From the NCBI GenBank assembly GCA_964475145.1, contig CAYYVK010000009.1, positions 1 through 23,152 of the forward strand: DNA of 23,152 nucleotides, read 5' to 3'. Positions 1 to 7,469 of this stretch are shown here, piece by piece. The notes beneath the pieces were generated by a model that did no database searches, had not been told where the DNA came from, and saw nothing but the letters and a program-made list of their open reading frames with translations. The first letter of the stretch is position 1; each line of letters opens with the position of its first letter. The translations under genes were made by a program, and so were the position numbers. Origin of the DNA: CAYYVK01 sp964475145 (GTDB taxonomy: Archaea; Aenigmatarchaeota; Aenigmatarchaeia; CG10238-14; SCSR01).

Positions 1-71
1 GTTCGATTTTGGCGGGAGTTTAGTAAGTTAAGATTCTTAGGTTCTTTTAACTGGAAGTGAACTACCGAAAA

Positions 72-94
72 GTTTATATTTCACACGTGTGAAA
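72..94 (+). promoter_or_regulatory. TATA-like box with an abutting 16-bp perfect palindrome
   Basis: A TATA-like stretch (72-79, gtttatat) runs directly into a perfect 16-bp palindrome, tttcacacgtgtgaaa, at 79-94. It lies 20 bp upstream of the ATG at 114. With an archaeal TATA-to-start distance of about 25 bp, transcription would begin near 100-105, so the palindrome fills the space between TATA box and start site. This is the classic place for a repressor operator that blocks polymerase recruitment. The palindrome is directly seen; the operator role is inferred. It cannot be an RNA hairpin of this gene if the start site is where expected. Confidence 0.55.
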
Positions 95-113
95 AATAAA
101 CAACACGATAAAA

Positions 114-320
114 ATGAGTTTTATTCTAACCTTTGACATACCAAGAGATTTAGCTTTAGAAAGAAAACGTGTAAACTTGAGCTTGCGTAGGATGAACGCT
201 GAAATGATACAATTTTCAGTCTGGAAGCATGAAAATCTTTCTGACTTGATAAAAGTAGCTCTTCTGATAAAGTCTGTAGGAGGTTCGGCAAGAATTCTAG
301 AAGAAAAATTCATCTTCTAA
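114..320 (+). CDS. Small Cas2-fold (Cas2/VapD/PaaX-C-like) protein
   Basis: This 68-residue protein has the layout of the Cas2 ferredoxin-like fold. The first strand ends in FDIP with an acidic residue at position 8, where Cas2 has its conserved aspartate. A basic helix follows (RKRVNLSLRR, 17-26), then the IQFSVW strand (32-37), which closely resembles the Cas2 'vQySVfe' signature. A second helix and short strands end the protein. It is shorter than usual Cas2 (about 80-100 residues). No cas1, other cas gene or repeat array is visible in the window, so a CRISPR role has no support here. Cas2-fold proteins also include VapD RNases and the C-terminal part of PaaX regulators. The palindrome in its promoter makes an autoregulatory DNA-binding role possible, but that is inference. 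The family call rests on motif pattern only. Confidence 0.6.
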   Translation: MSFILTFDIPRDLALERKRVNLSLRRMNAEMIQFSVWKHENLSDLIKVALLIKSVGGSARILEEKFIF

Positions 321-325
321 ACAAA

Positions 326-335
326 AATTTAAATA
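326..335 (+). promoter_or_regulatory. TATA-like box of the hef operon
   Basis: The stretch aatttaaata lies 25-30 bp upstream of the helicase ATG at 360 and directly after the preceding stop codon (318-320). This spacing is what a leaderless archaeal transcript needs, and there is no Shine-Dalgarno-like sequence before the ATG. It probably drives the helicase-nuclease-DUF460 run. Confidence 0.45.
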
Positions 336-359
336 GTAGCAATTGGAATTGAGAGTTGT

Positions 360-1886
360 ATGGAACTTTTAAGAACAGATTTGATACAACCAAGAGAATA
401 TCAGCTTAAAATAGCTGAAACAGCAAGCACAAAAAATACTCTTGTTGTTCTACCAACTGGCACAGGAAAAACTATCATTTCGCTTTTAGTAGGGGTTAAA
501 AGACTGCAAAATTATCCAGATACCAAAATTCTTATAGCTAGTCCTACTCGCCCCTTATCTGCTCAGCATAAAAAAACTTTTGAAAATTTTACGAGGATAA
601 ATCCTGAAGAGATAGTGTTGGTAACAGGGAGAGTAAGCCCAGAAAAAAGAAAGGAAATGTACGAAAAAGCAAGGGTAATAGCTGCTACTCCTCAATGTAT
701 CCAGTACGACTTGGAAAACGGAAGATTGAGCTTAGAAAATTTTTCCCTTGTTGTTCTTGATGAAGTTCATCGAGCAGTGAAGAGGTATGCTTACCCTTAC
801 ATAGCAAAAAAGTACATGCTTCAGTCAAAGTACCCATTAATACTTGGACTAACAGCCTCGCCCGGCGGAACTCCGGAAAGAATTAGAGAAATATGCGATA
901 ACCTTTTCATCAAAGCAGTAGAAATAAGGACAGAATCGGACGAAGACTTACAAAAGTATATAATGCCTGTAGAAAGGGAGTTTATCTACGTAGAATTGCC
1001 TGAAGAATTCAAAAAGGTAAAAGCTTTGCTAGAGGAAGTATTGAATGAAGAGCTTGCATGGCTGAAAGAGCACAAGTATACTTCTACTTCCAGACCAACT
1101 AAAAAGATGTTGTTAGACTTGCAAAAGGAAGTGATTTCTAGCTACATGCGTGGAGGGAAGCAGGCTTATTGGCCTATACTCCATGTAGCAGGGGCAGTAA
1201 AAATTGAGCATGCTATAGAGCTTTTGGAAACTCAAGGAATGCTATTCCTCTACGAATTCTTAAAAAAGGTTTTTAGAAGTAGAAAGAAGACTGACAGAAA
1301 GTTAGCTAGTGACCCAAGAATAAGAGAAGCTTTTAGAATTGTAGAAAGCTTAAAGCATAAAACTGAACACCCCAAGCTAGAAAAGGTCGTTTTTATAGTT
1401 AAAGATATACTGAGAGAAAATCCAAACTCTGGAATCATAATTTTTGCCAACTACCGCTCTACTGTGGAAAAAATAAACGAGGTTCTGATAAAAAATGGTA
1501 TAAAAAGTTCTATCCTCATAGGTCAAGCTCTAAAAGAAGGTAAAGGAATGAGTCAGCAACAGCAAATAGAAACTCTAAAAAAATTTCAAGAAAGAAAGTT
1601 TAATGTTCTAGCAGCAAGTAGCATAGGCGAAGAAGGCCTAGACTATTATGCAGATTTTGCAGTCTTCTACGAGCCTGTTCCTTCCGAAATTCGCGCACTC
1701 CAAAGAAAAGGTAGAGTAGGCAGACACAAAGCTGGCAAAATAATATTTTTAATTACAAAAGGTACAAAAGATGAAGCATACTACTGGGCAGCCTTTAGAA
1801 AAGAAAAGAAGATGAAAAAAATACTGTACAAGATGAAAGAAAATGGTGTGAAAAGGGAAAGGACTTTGATAGACTGGTTAAAATGA
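360..1886 (+). CDS. hef: Hef/FANCM-type superfamily 2 helicase (separate helicase subunit)
   Basis: 508-residue DExD/H helicase of the Hef/FANCM family, which remodels stalled forks and branched DNA. The Walker A motif LPTGTGKT is at residues 31-38, the Walker B box DEVH at 134-137, and motif III (TASPGG) follows. A lysine/glutamate-rich helical insert between the two RecA-like domains (about 210-330) is the hallmark of Hef and FANCM. The second RecA domain carries IIFANYRST and motif VI, QRKGRVGRHKAG, from residue 448. In Euryarchaeota Hef is one chain of about 750 residues with a C-terminal XPF nuclease. Here the chain stops after the helicase and the nuclease is the next gene, overlapping by 4 bp (ATGA). 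The two together (508 + 222) match a full Hef. The start is the ATG behind a TATA-like box; transcription is probably leaderless. Confidence 0.9.
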   Translation: MELLRTDLIQPREYQLKIAETASTKNTLVVLPTGTGKTIISLLVGVKRLQNYPDTKILIASPTRPLSAQHKKTFENFTRINPEEIVLVTGRVSPEKRKEMYEKARVIAATPQCIQYDLENGRLSLENFSLVVLDEVHRAVKRYAYPYIAKKYMLQSKYPLILGLTASPGGTPERIREICDNLFIKAVEIRTESDEDLQKYIMPVEREFIYVELPEEFKKVKALLEEVLNEELAWLKEHKYTSTSRPTKKMLLDLQKEVISSYMRGGKQAYWPILHVAGAVKIEHAIELLETQGMLFLYEFLKKVFRSRKKTDRKLASDPRIREAFRIVESLKHKTEHPKLEKVVFIVKDILRENPNSGIIIFANYRSTVEKINEVLIKNGIKSSILIGQALKEGKGMSQQQQIETLKKFQERKFNVLAASSIGEEGLDYYADFAVFYEPVPSEIRALQRKGRVGRHKAGKIIFLITKGTKDEAYYWAAFRKEKKMKKILYKMKENGVKRERTLIDWLK

Positions 1887-2551
1887 TGGAAACACAAAAG
1901 ATTCTAAAACCTTCGAAAATCGTAGTAATTGCTGATTACAGAGAAAAGGACGTCATCCAATGCCTAAATAGCATGAATGTTGTCGTGAACGAGATGAAGC
2001 TAGAAGTAGGAGATTTCATTTGCTCTGAAAAGAGAATAGCCATAGAAAGAAAAACTCATTCAGACTTTGTATCTTCTATTATAGACGGTAGAATTTTTGA
2101 ACAAGCTAAGCTTTTGAAAGAAAATTTTGAAAGACCTTTAATTCTGATAGAAGGTTACTCAAACAGAAAAATAAGTGAAAATGCCTTGAAAGCTGCCATC
2201 GCTACTCTGATAGTAGATTTTGGTATAAGCTTGATAAGTACAAGAAATCCGTACGATACAGCAAGAAGTATCTATTGGATTGCCAAAAAAGAGCAGGAAG
2301 AAAACAAAAAAGAAGTTGGATTTAAAGTGAAGAAGAAGCCAAAAGATTTAAAGCTCTTGCAGGAAAGGATAGTTGCAAGCATTCCTGGTGTAAGCAGCAT
2401 ACTCTCTAAAAGGCTTCTACAACATTTTGGAAGTGTGGAAAAAGTTTTTAATGCTAAAGAAGAAGATTTAAGAAAAGTTAAGGGAATAGGAGAAAAGCTT
2501 GCATCAAAAATAAGAAAAGTTTTAACTGAAAAATATAGTGGTGATTCTTGA
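1883..2551 (+). CDS. xpf: XPF/ERCC4-family structure-specific nuclease (Hef nuclease half)
   Basis: 222-residue nuclease that would cut 3'-flap, fork and splayed-arm DNA. The ERCC4 nuclease core spans about residues 13-140. An early acidic residue (D18) and the GD-x10-ERK-x3-D signature are visible as G43-D44, E55-R56-K57 and D61. A tandem helix-hairpin-helix domain follows (about 165-215), with IPGV and VKGIGEKLASKI hairpins. A basic linker at 148-160 joins the two. The start ATG overlaps the helicase stop by 4 bp, so the two are translationally coupled and probably work together. Crenarchaeal XPF is also a short stand-alone nuclease and ends in a PCNA-binding peptide. The C-terminus here (KYSGDS) shows no such motif. 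A second ATG immediately follows the first, so the start may be one codon later. Confidence 0.9.
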   Translation: MMETQKILKPSKIVVIADYREKDVIQCLNSMNVVVNEMKLEVGDFICSEKRIAIERKTHSDFVSSIIDGRIFEQAKLLKENFERPLILIEGYSNRKISENALKAAIATLIVDFGISLISTRNPYDTARSIYWIAKKEQEENKKEVGFKVKKKPKDLKLLQERIVASIPGVSSILSKRLLQHFGSVEKVFNAKEEDLRKVKGIGEKLASKIRKVLTEKYSGDS

Positions 2552-3636
2552 TTAAGAACATCATAGTAGGAATTGATCCTGGAACAACCACAGGTATAGC
2601 TATAGTAGATATTAACGGCAAACTACTTTACCTTCACAGCAAAAGAGATTGGAAAAGAGAAGAGGTTGTGAAGACTATTTTAAATTTTGGCAGACCAATT
2701 ATAATTGCTACAGACGTGAACCCCCCACCAAAGAGTGTAGAAAAATTGGCGAGCTCCTTTGGCTGTAAAATTTTCTATCCAGAAATATCGTTTTCTGTGC
2801 TCGAAAAACAAGAACTCGTTAAAACTTTTGTCCATAAAGCTAGCAACGAGCATGAAGTAGATGCACTAGCTGCTTGTGTAAAAGCATGGAAAAAGTATAG
2901 AAGTTTCTTTGCAAGAGTAAGCCATCTTCTTTCTAAGAAAGGTGCTTCTGAGCTTTTTGAAGAAGTAGTTAAAAAGCTGTTGAAAGAAGGTAAAGAAAAC
3001 GTTGAAAGCATTGTTGAAGAGATGACAAGAAAAAGAGAGCAACCTGAAGAAAAAATAGAAAAGCCTAAAGAAAAAATAGAAAAGGTTTTAGAAGAAAAGG
3101 AAAGAAAACTCGAGGAAGCAAAAAAGGAATTAGAAATTCTTACTCGTGTTCTCTCAAAAAGAAAAGCTGAACTTTTGACTTACAAGAAAATTAAACTTAA
3201 CCTAGAAGAGGTGGAAAAGTGTAAAAAAGAATTGGAAGAATTGAAAAGAGCTAACAACCTCTTAAAAAAGTTTGAAAGGATAAGAATGAAAAAGTTTGAA
3301 CCTCTTGTTGAGCTAGAAAGCATAAATAGTTTAGAACTGGAAAAGCTGGACAAGCTTTTAGGCCTGGAAAACAGAGTAGTATATTGCAACTCTCTTAGCA
3401 ATGCTAACGTGTTAAACAATTTCGGTATAAGAGCTCTTGTAACAGAAAGTGAGGAAGAGATTAACATTGCCAACCTAGAATTTCCAGTAATAAAGTTAGA
3501 AAAAGAATTTGTTCAAGATGTTGAGGGTGTGAAATGTGTTAAAGAAGATAAGCTTGAAAGTCTTCTTGCAGAAGTTAGAAAGTCTGGACTGATAAAATGG
3601 CTAGAAAGCTACAGAAAAAGGAAAGAAAACTACTAA
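2548..3636 (+). CDS. DUF460 / COG2433 predicted RNase H-like (RuvC/YqgF-type) nuclease with coiled coil
   Basis: 362 residues. The N-terminal part (about 1-120) is an RNase H-like fold. VGIDPGTTTG places the first acidic catalytic candidate at D10, ATDVNPPP is typical of this family, and NEHEVDALAAC places another acidic residue at D105. A highly charged coiled coil (about 140-250) follows, then a small C-terminal domain of roughly 100 residues. COG2433 members in Methanocaldococcus and Pyrococcus are around 650 residues and carry an extra N-terminal region. This protein begins straight at the RNase H fold, so it is a short form. The family has no settled biochemical role. The start codon is TTG overlapping the nuclease stop by 4 bp (TTGA), so it is co-translated with Hef/XPF and may act on the same branched DNA. 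Confidence 0.8.
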   Translation: MIKNIIVGIDPGTTTGIAIVDINGKLLYLHSKRDWKREEVVKTILNFGRPIIIATDVNPPPKSVEKLASSFGCKIFYPEISFSVLEKQELVKTFVHKASNEHEVDALAACVKAWKKYRSFFARVSHLLSKKGASELFEEVVKKLLKEGKENVESIVEEMTRKREQPEEKIEKPKEKIEKVLEEKERKLEEAKKELEILTRVLSKRKAELLTYKKIKLNLEEVEKCKKELEELKRANNLLKKFERIRMKKFEPLVELESINSLELEKLDKLLGLENRVVYCNSLSNANVLNNFGIRALVTESEEEINIANLEFPVIKLEKEFVQDVEGVKCVKEDKLESLLAEVRKSGLIKWLESYRKRKENY

Positions 3637-4142
3637 CCATTCTTCTCTTTTTAATAAAATTTAACTTACTAGCAATACCTATGTACATTGTAATTTATTT
3701 TAACTTTTCTTTCCCACCCTTACAAAATTTTCTTGCTGGTTTAACCAAGAACTCACTAATACTACTCGGTTATCCTGCTATCCAAAAAGATTCGGTGATA
3801 ATAACTGCTGACAAAAACCAGTTTTATTCTATTGAAGTCTCCTGGGACTCTACTGGCTGGAAAAGCATGTATGCTCTGGTAGCACTTGCCATAGCCACAC
3901 CAGTCAAAAGCTTGAGAAAAAAGCTAAAGTTCATAGGAATAGCAATCCCAACAATATTCTTCATTAACTTTTTTCGCATACTTACTACTATTCTCGTGGC
4001 TTTGAGGTATGGTCTAAACTACTTTGAAATCGTTCACACTTTATTGTGGAGAGAAGGATTAATTCTGGCTGTCGTCCTTATCTGGGGTCTTTGGCTTTGG
4101 AACGAAAAAAATAACCTTGTACTAACACAAATATATCATTAG
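3597..4142 (+). CDS. Exosortase/archaeosortase-family membrane protein with Ser in place of the catalytic Cys
   Basis: 181-residue hydrophobic protein with about four or five membrane segments (near 13-35, 86-100, 110-133 and 150-168). It has the skeleton of exosortases/archaeosortases, membrane transpeptidases that cut C-terminal sorting signals of surface proteins. The family's (C)xGxxSM block appears as WDSTGWKSM (83-91), the Arg block as NFFRIL with R127, and the His block as FEIVHTLLWREG with H147. The cysteine nucleophile is replaced by S85, and the whole chain contains no cysteine, so no neighbouring residue can replace it. The gene overlaps the previous one by 40 bp. The ATG at 3597 is kept because later starts would remove the first membrane helix. 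No substrate with a recognisable C-terminal sorting tripartite signal is seen in the window. Confidence 0.7.
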   Translation: MARKLQKKERKLLTILLFLIKFNLLAIPMYIVIYFNFSFPPLQNFLAGLTKNSLILLGYPAIQKDSVIITADKNQFYSIEVSWDSTGWKSMYALVALAIATPVKSLRKKLKFIGIAIPTIFFINFFRILTTILVALRYGLNYFEIVHTLLWREGLILAVVLIWGLWLWNEKNNLVLTQIYH

Positions 4143-4150
4143 GTGGGTTT

Positions 4151-5329
4151 TTGCCTGGCAAGGATTCTAGGATCGACGTTCTGCATTTAGAGAAGAAAGT
4201 AAGCGAGCTAGAAGAAAGGATAAAATCTGTTGAGAAGAGTCTTGAAAAAGCTGGTCTAGAAGAGTTGAAAAAAAGGTTAGAAGATTTGGAAGATTTGGTG
4301 ATGGTTGAGAATGCGCTCACGTTAGAAATCAAGAAAATGATGGAAAGTTCTTCTGAGCTTGTAGACCTGAGAGACAGAGTTAAAAACATTGAGAACATCT
4401 TAACATCGGTTAGTCATGAAAAGCTGGAAGAATTGAAAAGGGTTAAGGCTGAAGATTTGGCTAGATTGAGCCAAAGAGTAGAAAGCATTGAGGAGGATTT
4501 ATCCCTTCTCAGAAAACAGATTAGCACTACTGACTTTAAGGAATTGAAAGAAAGTGTGGAGAAAAAGCTAGCAGAAGGTGTTATCAGTAAGAGCATAAAG
4601 GAAATTCTTGAAATTCAGAACATGGTTTTGAAGAACGAGTCCAGAATAGACAACATAGAAAAAAGTATAGAAGTTTTAAGGGCAAGCTTAAAAGAGCTAC
4701 AGCCAGCCCTAGGCCTAGAAAACGTGAAGAAAATTGGTATTTTGTCGAACGAAATTGCAAGAAAAATTGAAGAAACACGCGAACTAGTAGCAAGATTCGA
4801 CGCACTCCAATCTAACCTTGAAAGGAAAATTGGTAAAGTTAGCACGATAGAAAATGAACTAGGAAACATAAAAGTATGGATGGATAAGTTGAGTAAAGAA
4901 TTCGAAAGCATTAATGCTAAGATTTTTGAGCTGAGAAAAAGACAGGAAGAAAACAGGATATACCTAACTGAAAAGATTCTAGCTCACACAGAAGGTGTGC
5001 TGAAAGAGGTGCAAGACCTCTTGACCCAGACTAAAAATGAAGTTAGCGAAATTGTAGAATCGAAAGTCAACGAAAGACTTTTAGGTTCTGAAAGTTTGAG
5101 GAAGCAAGTAGAAGAATTAGCAAGCAGAATAACAACAGTAGAAGAGAGTAACAAAAAGGAGATAGAAAGCATGAAAACAGCTCTACAAGAAATGAAAGAA
5201 ATGCAGGTCTTTCCTGAAGAGAGGTTGAACGAGCTTATGAGTAGAAATGTCTACCTTGAAGATAAAATTTCAGCACTAGAGAAGATAGTAAAAGAGCTTA
5301 CAAAAGTTTCTCCAATAGTCCTAGAATAA
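4151..5329 (+). CDS. Long coiled-coil protein of unknown function
   Basis: 392 residues, almost wholly heptad-patterned, charged alpha-helix. Leucine and isoleucine recur at a/d positions, with frequent E, K, R and S and very few aromatic residues or prolines. There is no signal peptide, membrane helix, nucleotide-binding motif or cysteine pattern. I do not recognise a family; the overall look is of a rod-like scaffold similar to SMC arms or tropomyosin-like proteins, but no ATPase head is present. The start is TTG at 4151 behind a good ribosome binding site (GGTG at 4142-4145, overlapping the stop of the archaeosortase-like gene). The first in-frame ATG would remove about 50 residues. The 8-bp spacing to the upstream gene implies one transcript, so a link to the cell surface or to the repair genes is possible but unproven. 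Confidence 0.75.
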   Translation: MPGKDSRIDVLHLEKKVSELEERIKSVEKSLEKAGLEELKKRLEDLEDLVMVENALTLEIKKMMESSSELVDLRDRVKNIENILTSVSHEKLEELKRVKAEDLARLSQRVESIEEDLSLLRKQISTTDFKELKESVEKKLAEGVISKSIKEILEIQNMVLKNESRIDNIEKSIEVLRASLKELQPALGLENVKKIGILSNEIARKIEETRELVARFDALQSNLERKIGKVSTIENELGNIKVWMDKLSKEFESINAKIFELRKRQEENRIYLTEKILAHTEGVLKEVQDLLTQTKNEVSEIVESKVNERLLGSESLRKQVEELASRITTVEESNKKEIESMKTALQEMKEMQVFPEERLNELMSRNVYLEDKISALEKIVKELTKVSPIVLE

Positions 5330-5335
5330 AGTCAT

Positions 5336-5344
5336 TTTTTAATA
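5336..5344 (+). promoter_or_regulatory. TATA-like box of topA
   Basis: The stretch tttttaata sits about 30 bp before the topA ATG (5371) in an otherwise T-rich 41-bp intergenic space. No ribosome binding site precedes the ATG, in line with a leaderless transcript. Confidence 0.4.
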
Positions 5345-5370
5345 CTTTTTTACAAATAATAGAATTTACT

Positions 5371-7467
5371 ATGACAGTTGTAATAATAACTGAAAAACCG
5401 GACGCCTCTAGAAGAATAGCAGAAGCTCTTGCTGAAAACAAAAGCTTGAAAGTGCATACTGATGAGAATAAAGTTACTTATTACGAGTTTGAGAGAAACG
5501 GTAAGAAGCATTTAGTAGTTTGTGCTGTCGGGCATTTGTTCAACCTGGCACCAAGAAACAGAGGTAATGGTTGGGTATATCCTATTTTTGAATGCGAGTG
5601 GAAGCCTAGCTTCGAAGTAAGAAAGGATGCAGAATTCTCTAAAAAGTATTTTAACGTCGTTGCCTCCATGATTAAGAATGGCTCAGAGTTTATTGTTGCT
5701 ACGGATTATGACTTAGAAGGTAGTGTAATAGGCTTCAACATACTCAGGTTTCTTGCAGGTGTTAAAGACGGTAAAAGAATGAAATTCTCCACTTTAACCA
5801 AGGAAGAGCTTGTAGAATCGTACGAAAACATACAACCTCACCTAGACTTTCAACAGATAGAAGCTGGTTTAACGAGGCATGAGCTAGACTGGCTTTGGGG
5901 CATAAACCTAAGTAGAGCTTTAACACTTGCTCTTAAGAACTATCAAGGGAAAGGTTTTTCCATCCTTTCTACAGGAAGGGTTCAGGGACCTACTCTTGCA
6001 ATACTTTTGGAAAGAGAGCTTGAAATAAGAAAGTTCAAGCCTACACCATTCTGGGAAATTCAACTCCATGTTAAGTTAGACAATAAAGAGTTTATAGCTG
6101 CTTATAAGAAGGGTAAAGTTTGGAAAAAAGAGGAAGCAGACAAAGTTGTAAGTGAGTGTAAAGGAAAAAAGGCAGTTATAGAAAACATAACTAAGAAAAA
6201 GTATAAACAAGCACCTCCAGTACCTTTCAACACTACAGACTTACAGGCAGAAGCTTATGCCCAATTTAAGTTTTCTCCTACACAAACTCTAAGCATAGCT
6301 GAAAGTTTGTATCAGGCAGGTATAATTTCTTATCCAAGATCAGCAAGTCAAAAGTTACCACCAAGCATAGGATATGAAAAAATACTAAAGGCTCTAAGCT
6401 CTATTAAAACATACGCTCCTCTTGTAGAAGAACTTCTAAAGAGCGGAAAATTAATCCCAAATCAAGGACCGAAGGAAGATCCTGCCCATCCTGCTGTATA
6501 TCCCACGTGGGAGGTGCCTGACCTGAAAAAGCTTACACCACAACAAAGGAAGCTCTACGACCTGATAGTAAGAAGATTCTTGGCTGTTTTTGGAAAAGAT
6601 GCAATGCGCGAAACCAATACTGTAACTCTAGATGTAAACGGACATAAATTTGTAATAGTTGGGAAAAGAACTATAGAACCTGGATGGACAAAGTACTACG
6701 AGCCTTATCTTGCAAGAGAAGAAATAATTCTACCTGAGCTAAAGGTTGGAGAAGTGCTTGAAATTTCCAAAGTCGAACAACTAGCCAAAGAAACTCAACC
6801 TCCTGCCCGCTACTCTCAAGGTTCGATAATAAAAGAGCTAGAGAAAAGAAACCTTGGAACAAAAGCTAGTAGAGCGGAGATTCTGCAAACACTCTATGAC
6901 AGAAGATACATCATAGGCAAGTCTATACAAGTCACTAAGCTTGGCGAAGCAGTAGCTAAAGCTTTGAAAGAATACGCTCCAAAAATTTTGTCCGAGGAAC
7001 TGACTAGAAAGTTTGAAAAAGAGATGGATGATGTTTACAACGGAAAGAAAAAGAGGCATGAAGTTGTTGAAGAAGCAAAGCAAACTTTGGAAGAAATACT
7101 TAAAGAGTTTAAAGCAAACGAAAAGAAGATAGGAAAGAAACTATTTGAAGGTTTGCAAGGAGCAAGGGAAGAGGAAAGAAGAATTGGAACATGCCCTAAC
7201 TGTGGCTCTGAGCTGAGAATAATCAGGTCTAGAAACACAGGACTTTTCTTCGTTGGTTGTAGGAATTATCCTAAGTGCAAGACTAGCTATCCGTTGCCGC
7301 ACAATTCAAGGATACAAGCAATAGGAAAAGTTTGCGAAAAATGTGGCACCCCTATAGTTCAAGTCTTGCGTAAGGGTAAAAGACCTTTCAGGATGTGCCT
7401 CAATCCAAAATGCGAAACTAAGAAAAATTGGAACAAGAACAAAACTCAAGAAGAGAAAAAGGAATAG
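5371..7467 (+). CDS. topA: DNA topoisomerase I (type IA)
   Basis: 698-residue type IA topoisomerase, which relaxes negatively supercoiled DNA through a 5'-phosphotyrosine intermediate. The Toprim domain is N-terminal, with the catalytic glutamate in TEKPDASR (E8) and the metal-binding DxDxEG block at 112-117 (TDYDLEG). STGRVQGPTLA and the active tyrosine Y321 in ISYPRSAS follow. The C-terminus holds two topoisomerase zinc ribbons: CPNCG with GCRNYPKC, then CEKCG with CLNPKC (roughly 605-690). A lysine-rich tail ends the chain. There is no helicase domain, so this is not reverse gyrase, and nothing in the window argues for hyperthermophily. The gene converges on PCNA with only 2 bp between stop codons, so any terminator must lie inside the opposing gene. 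Confidence 0.95.
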   Translation: MTVVIITEKPDASRRIAEALAENKSLKVHTDENKVTYYEFERNGKKHLVVCAVGHLFNLAPRNRGNGWVYPIFECEWKPSFEVRKDAEFSKKYFNVVASMIKNGSEFIVATDYDLEGSVIGFNILRFLAGVKDGKRMKFSTLTKEELVESYENIQPHLDFQQIEAGLTRHELDWLWGINLSRALTLALKNYQGKGFSILSTGRVQGPTLAILLERELEIRKFKPTPFWEIQLHVKLDNKEFIAAYKKGKVWKKEEADKVVSECKGKKAVIENITKKKYKQAPPVPFNTTDLQAEAYAQFKFSPTQTLSIAESLYQAGIISYPRSASQKLPPSIGYEKILKALSSIKTYAPLVEELLKSGKLIPNQGPKEDPAHPAVYPTWEVPDLKKLTPQQRKLYDLIVRRFLAVFGKDAMRETNTVTLDVNGHKFVIVGKRTIEPGWTKYYEPYLAREEIILPELKVGEVLEISKVEQLAKETQPPARYSQGSIIKELEKRNLGTKASRAEILQTLYDRRYIIGKSIQVTKLGEAVAKALKEYAPKILSEELTRKFEKEMDDVYNGKKKRHEVVEEAKQTLEEILKEFKANEKKIGKKLFEGLQGAREEERRIGTCPNCGSELRIIRSRNTGLFFVGCRNYPKCKTSYPLPHNSRIQAIGKVCEKCGTPIVQVLRKGKRPFRMCLNPKCETKKNWNKNKTQEEKKE

Positions 7468-7469
7468 TT

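Noticed and set aside
1..60. Open frame from the left edge to a TGA at 58-60, possible 3' end of an upstream gene
   Set aside because: Nineteen codons with no recognisable motif; other frames are also partly open. Not enough to call a gene.
114..320. A CRISPR-Cas locus around the Cas2-like gene
   Set aside because: No repeat array, no Cas1 and no effector gene is visible in the 23 kb.
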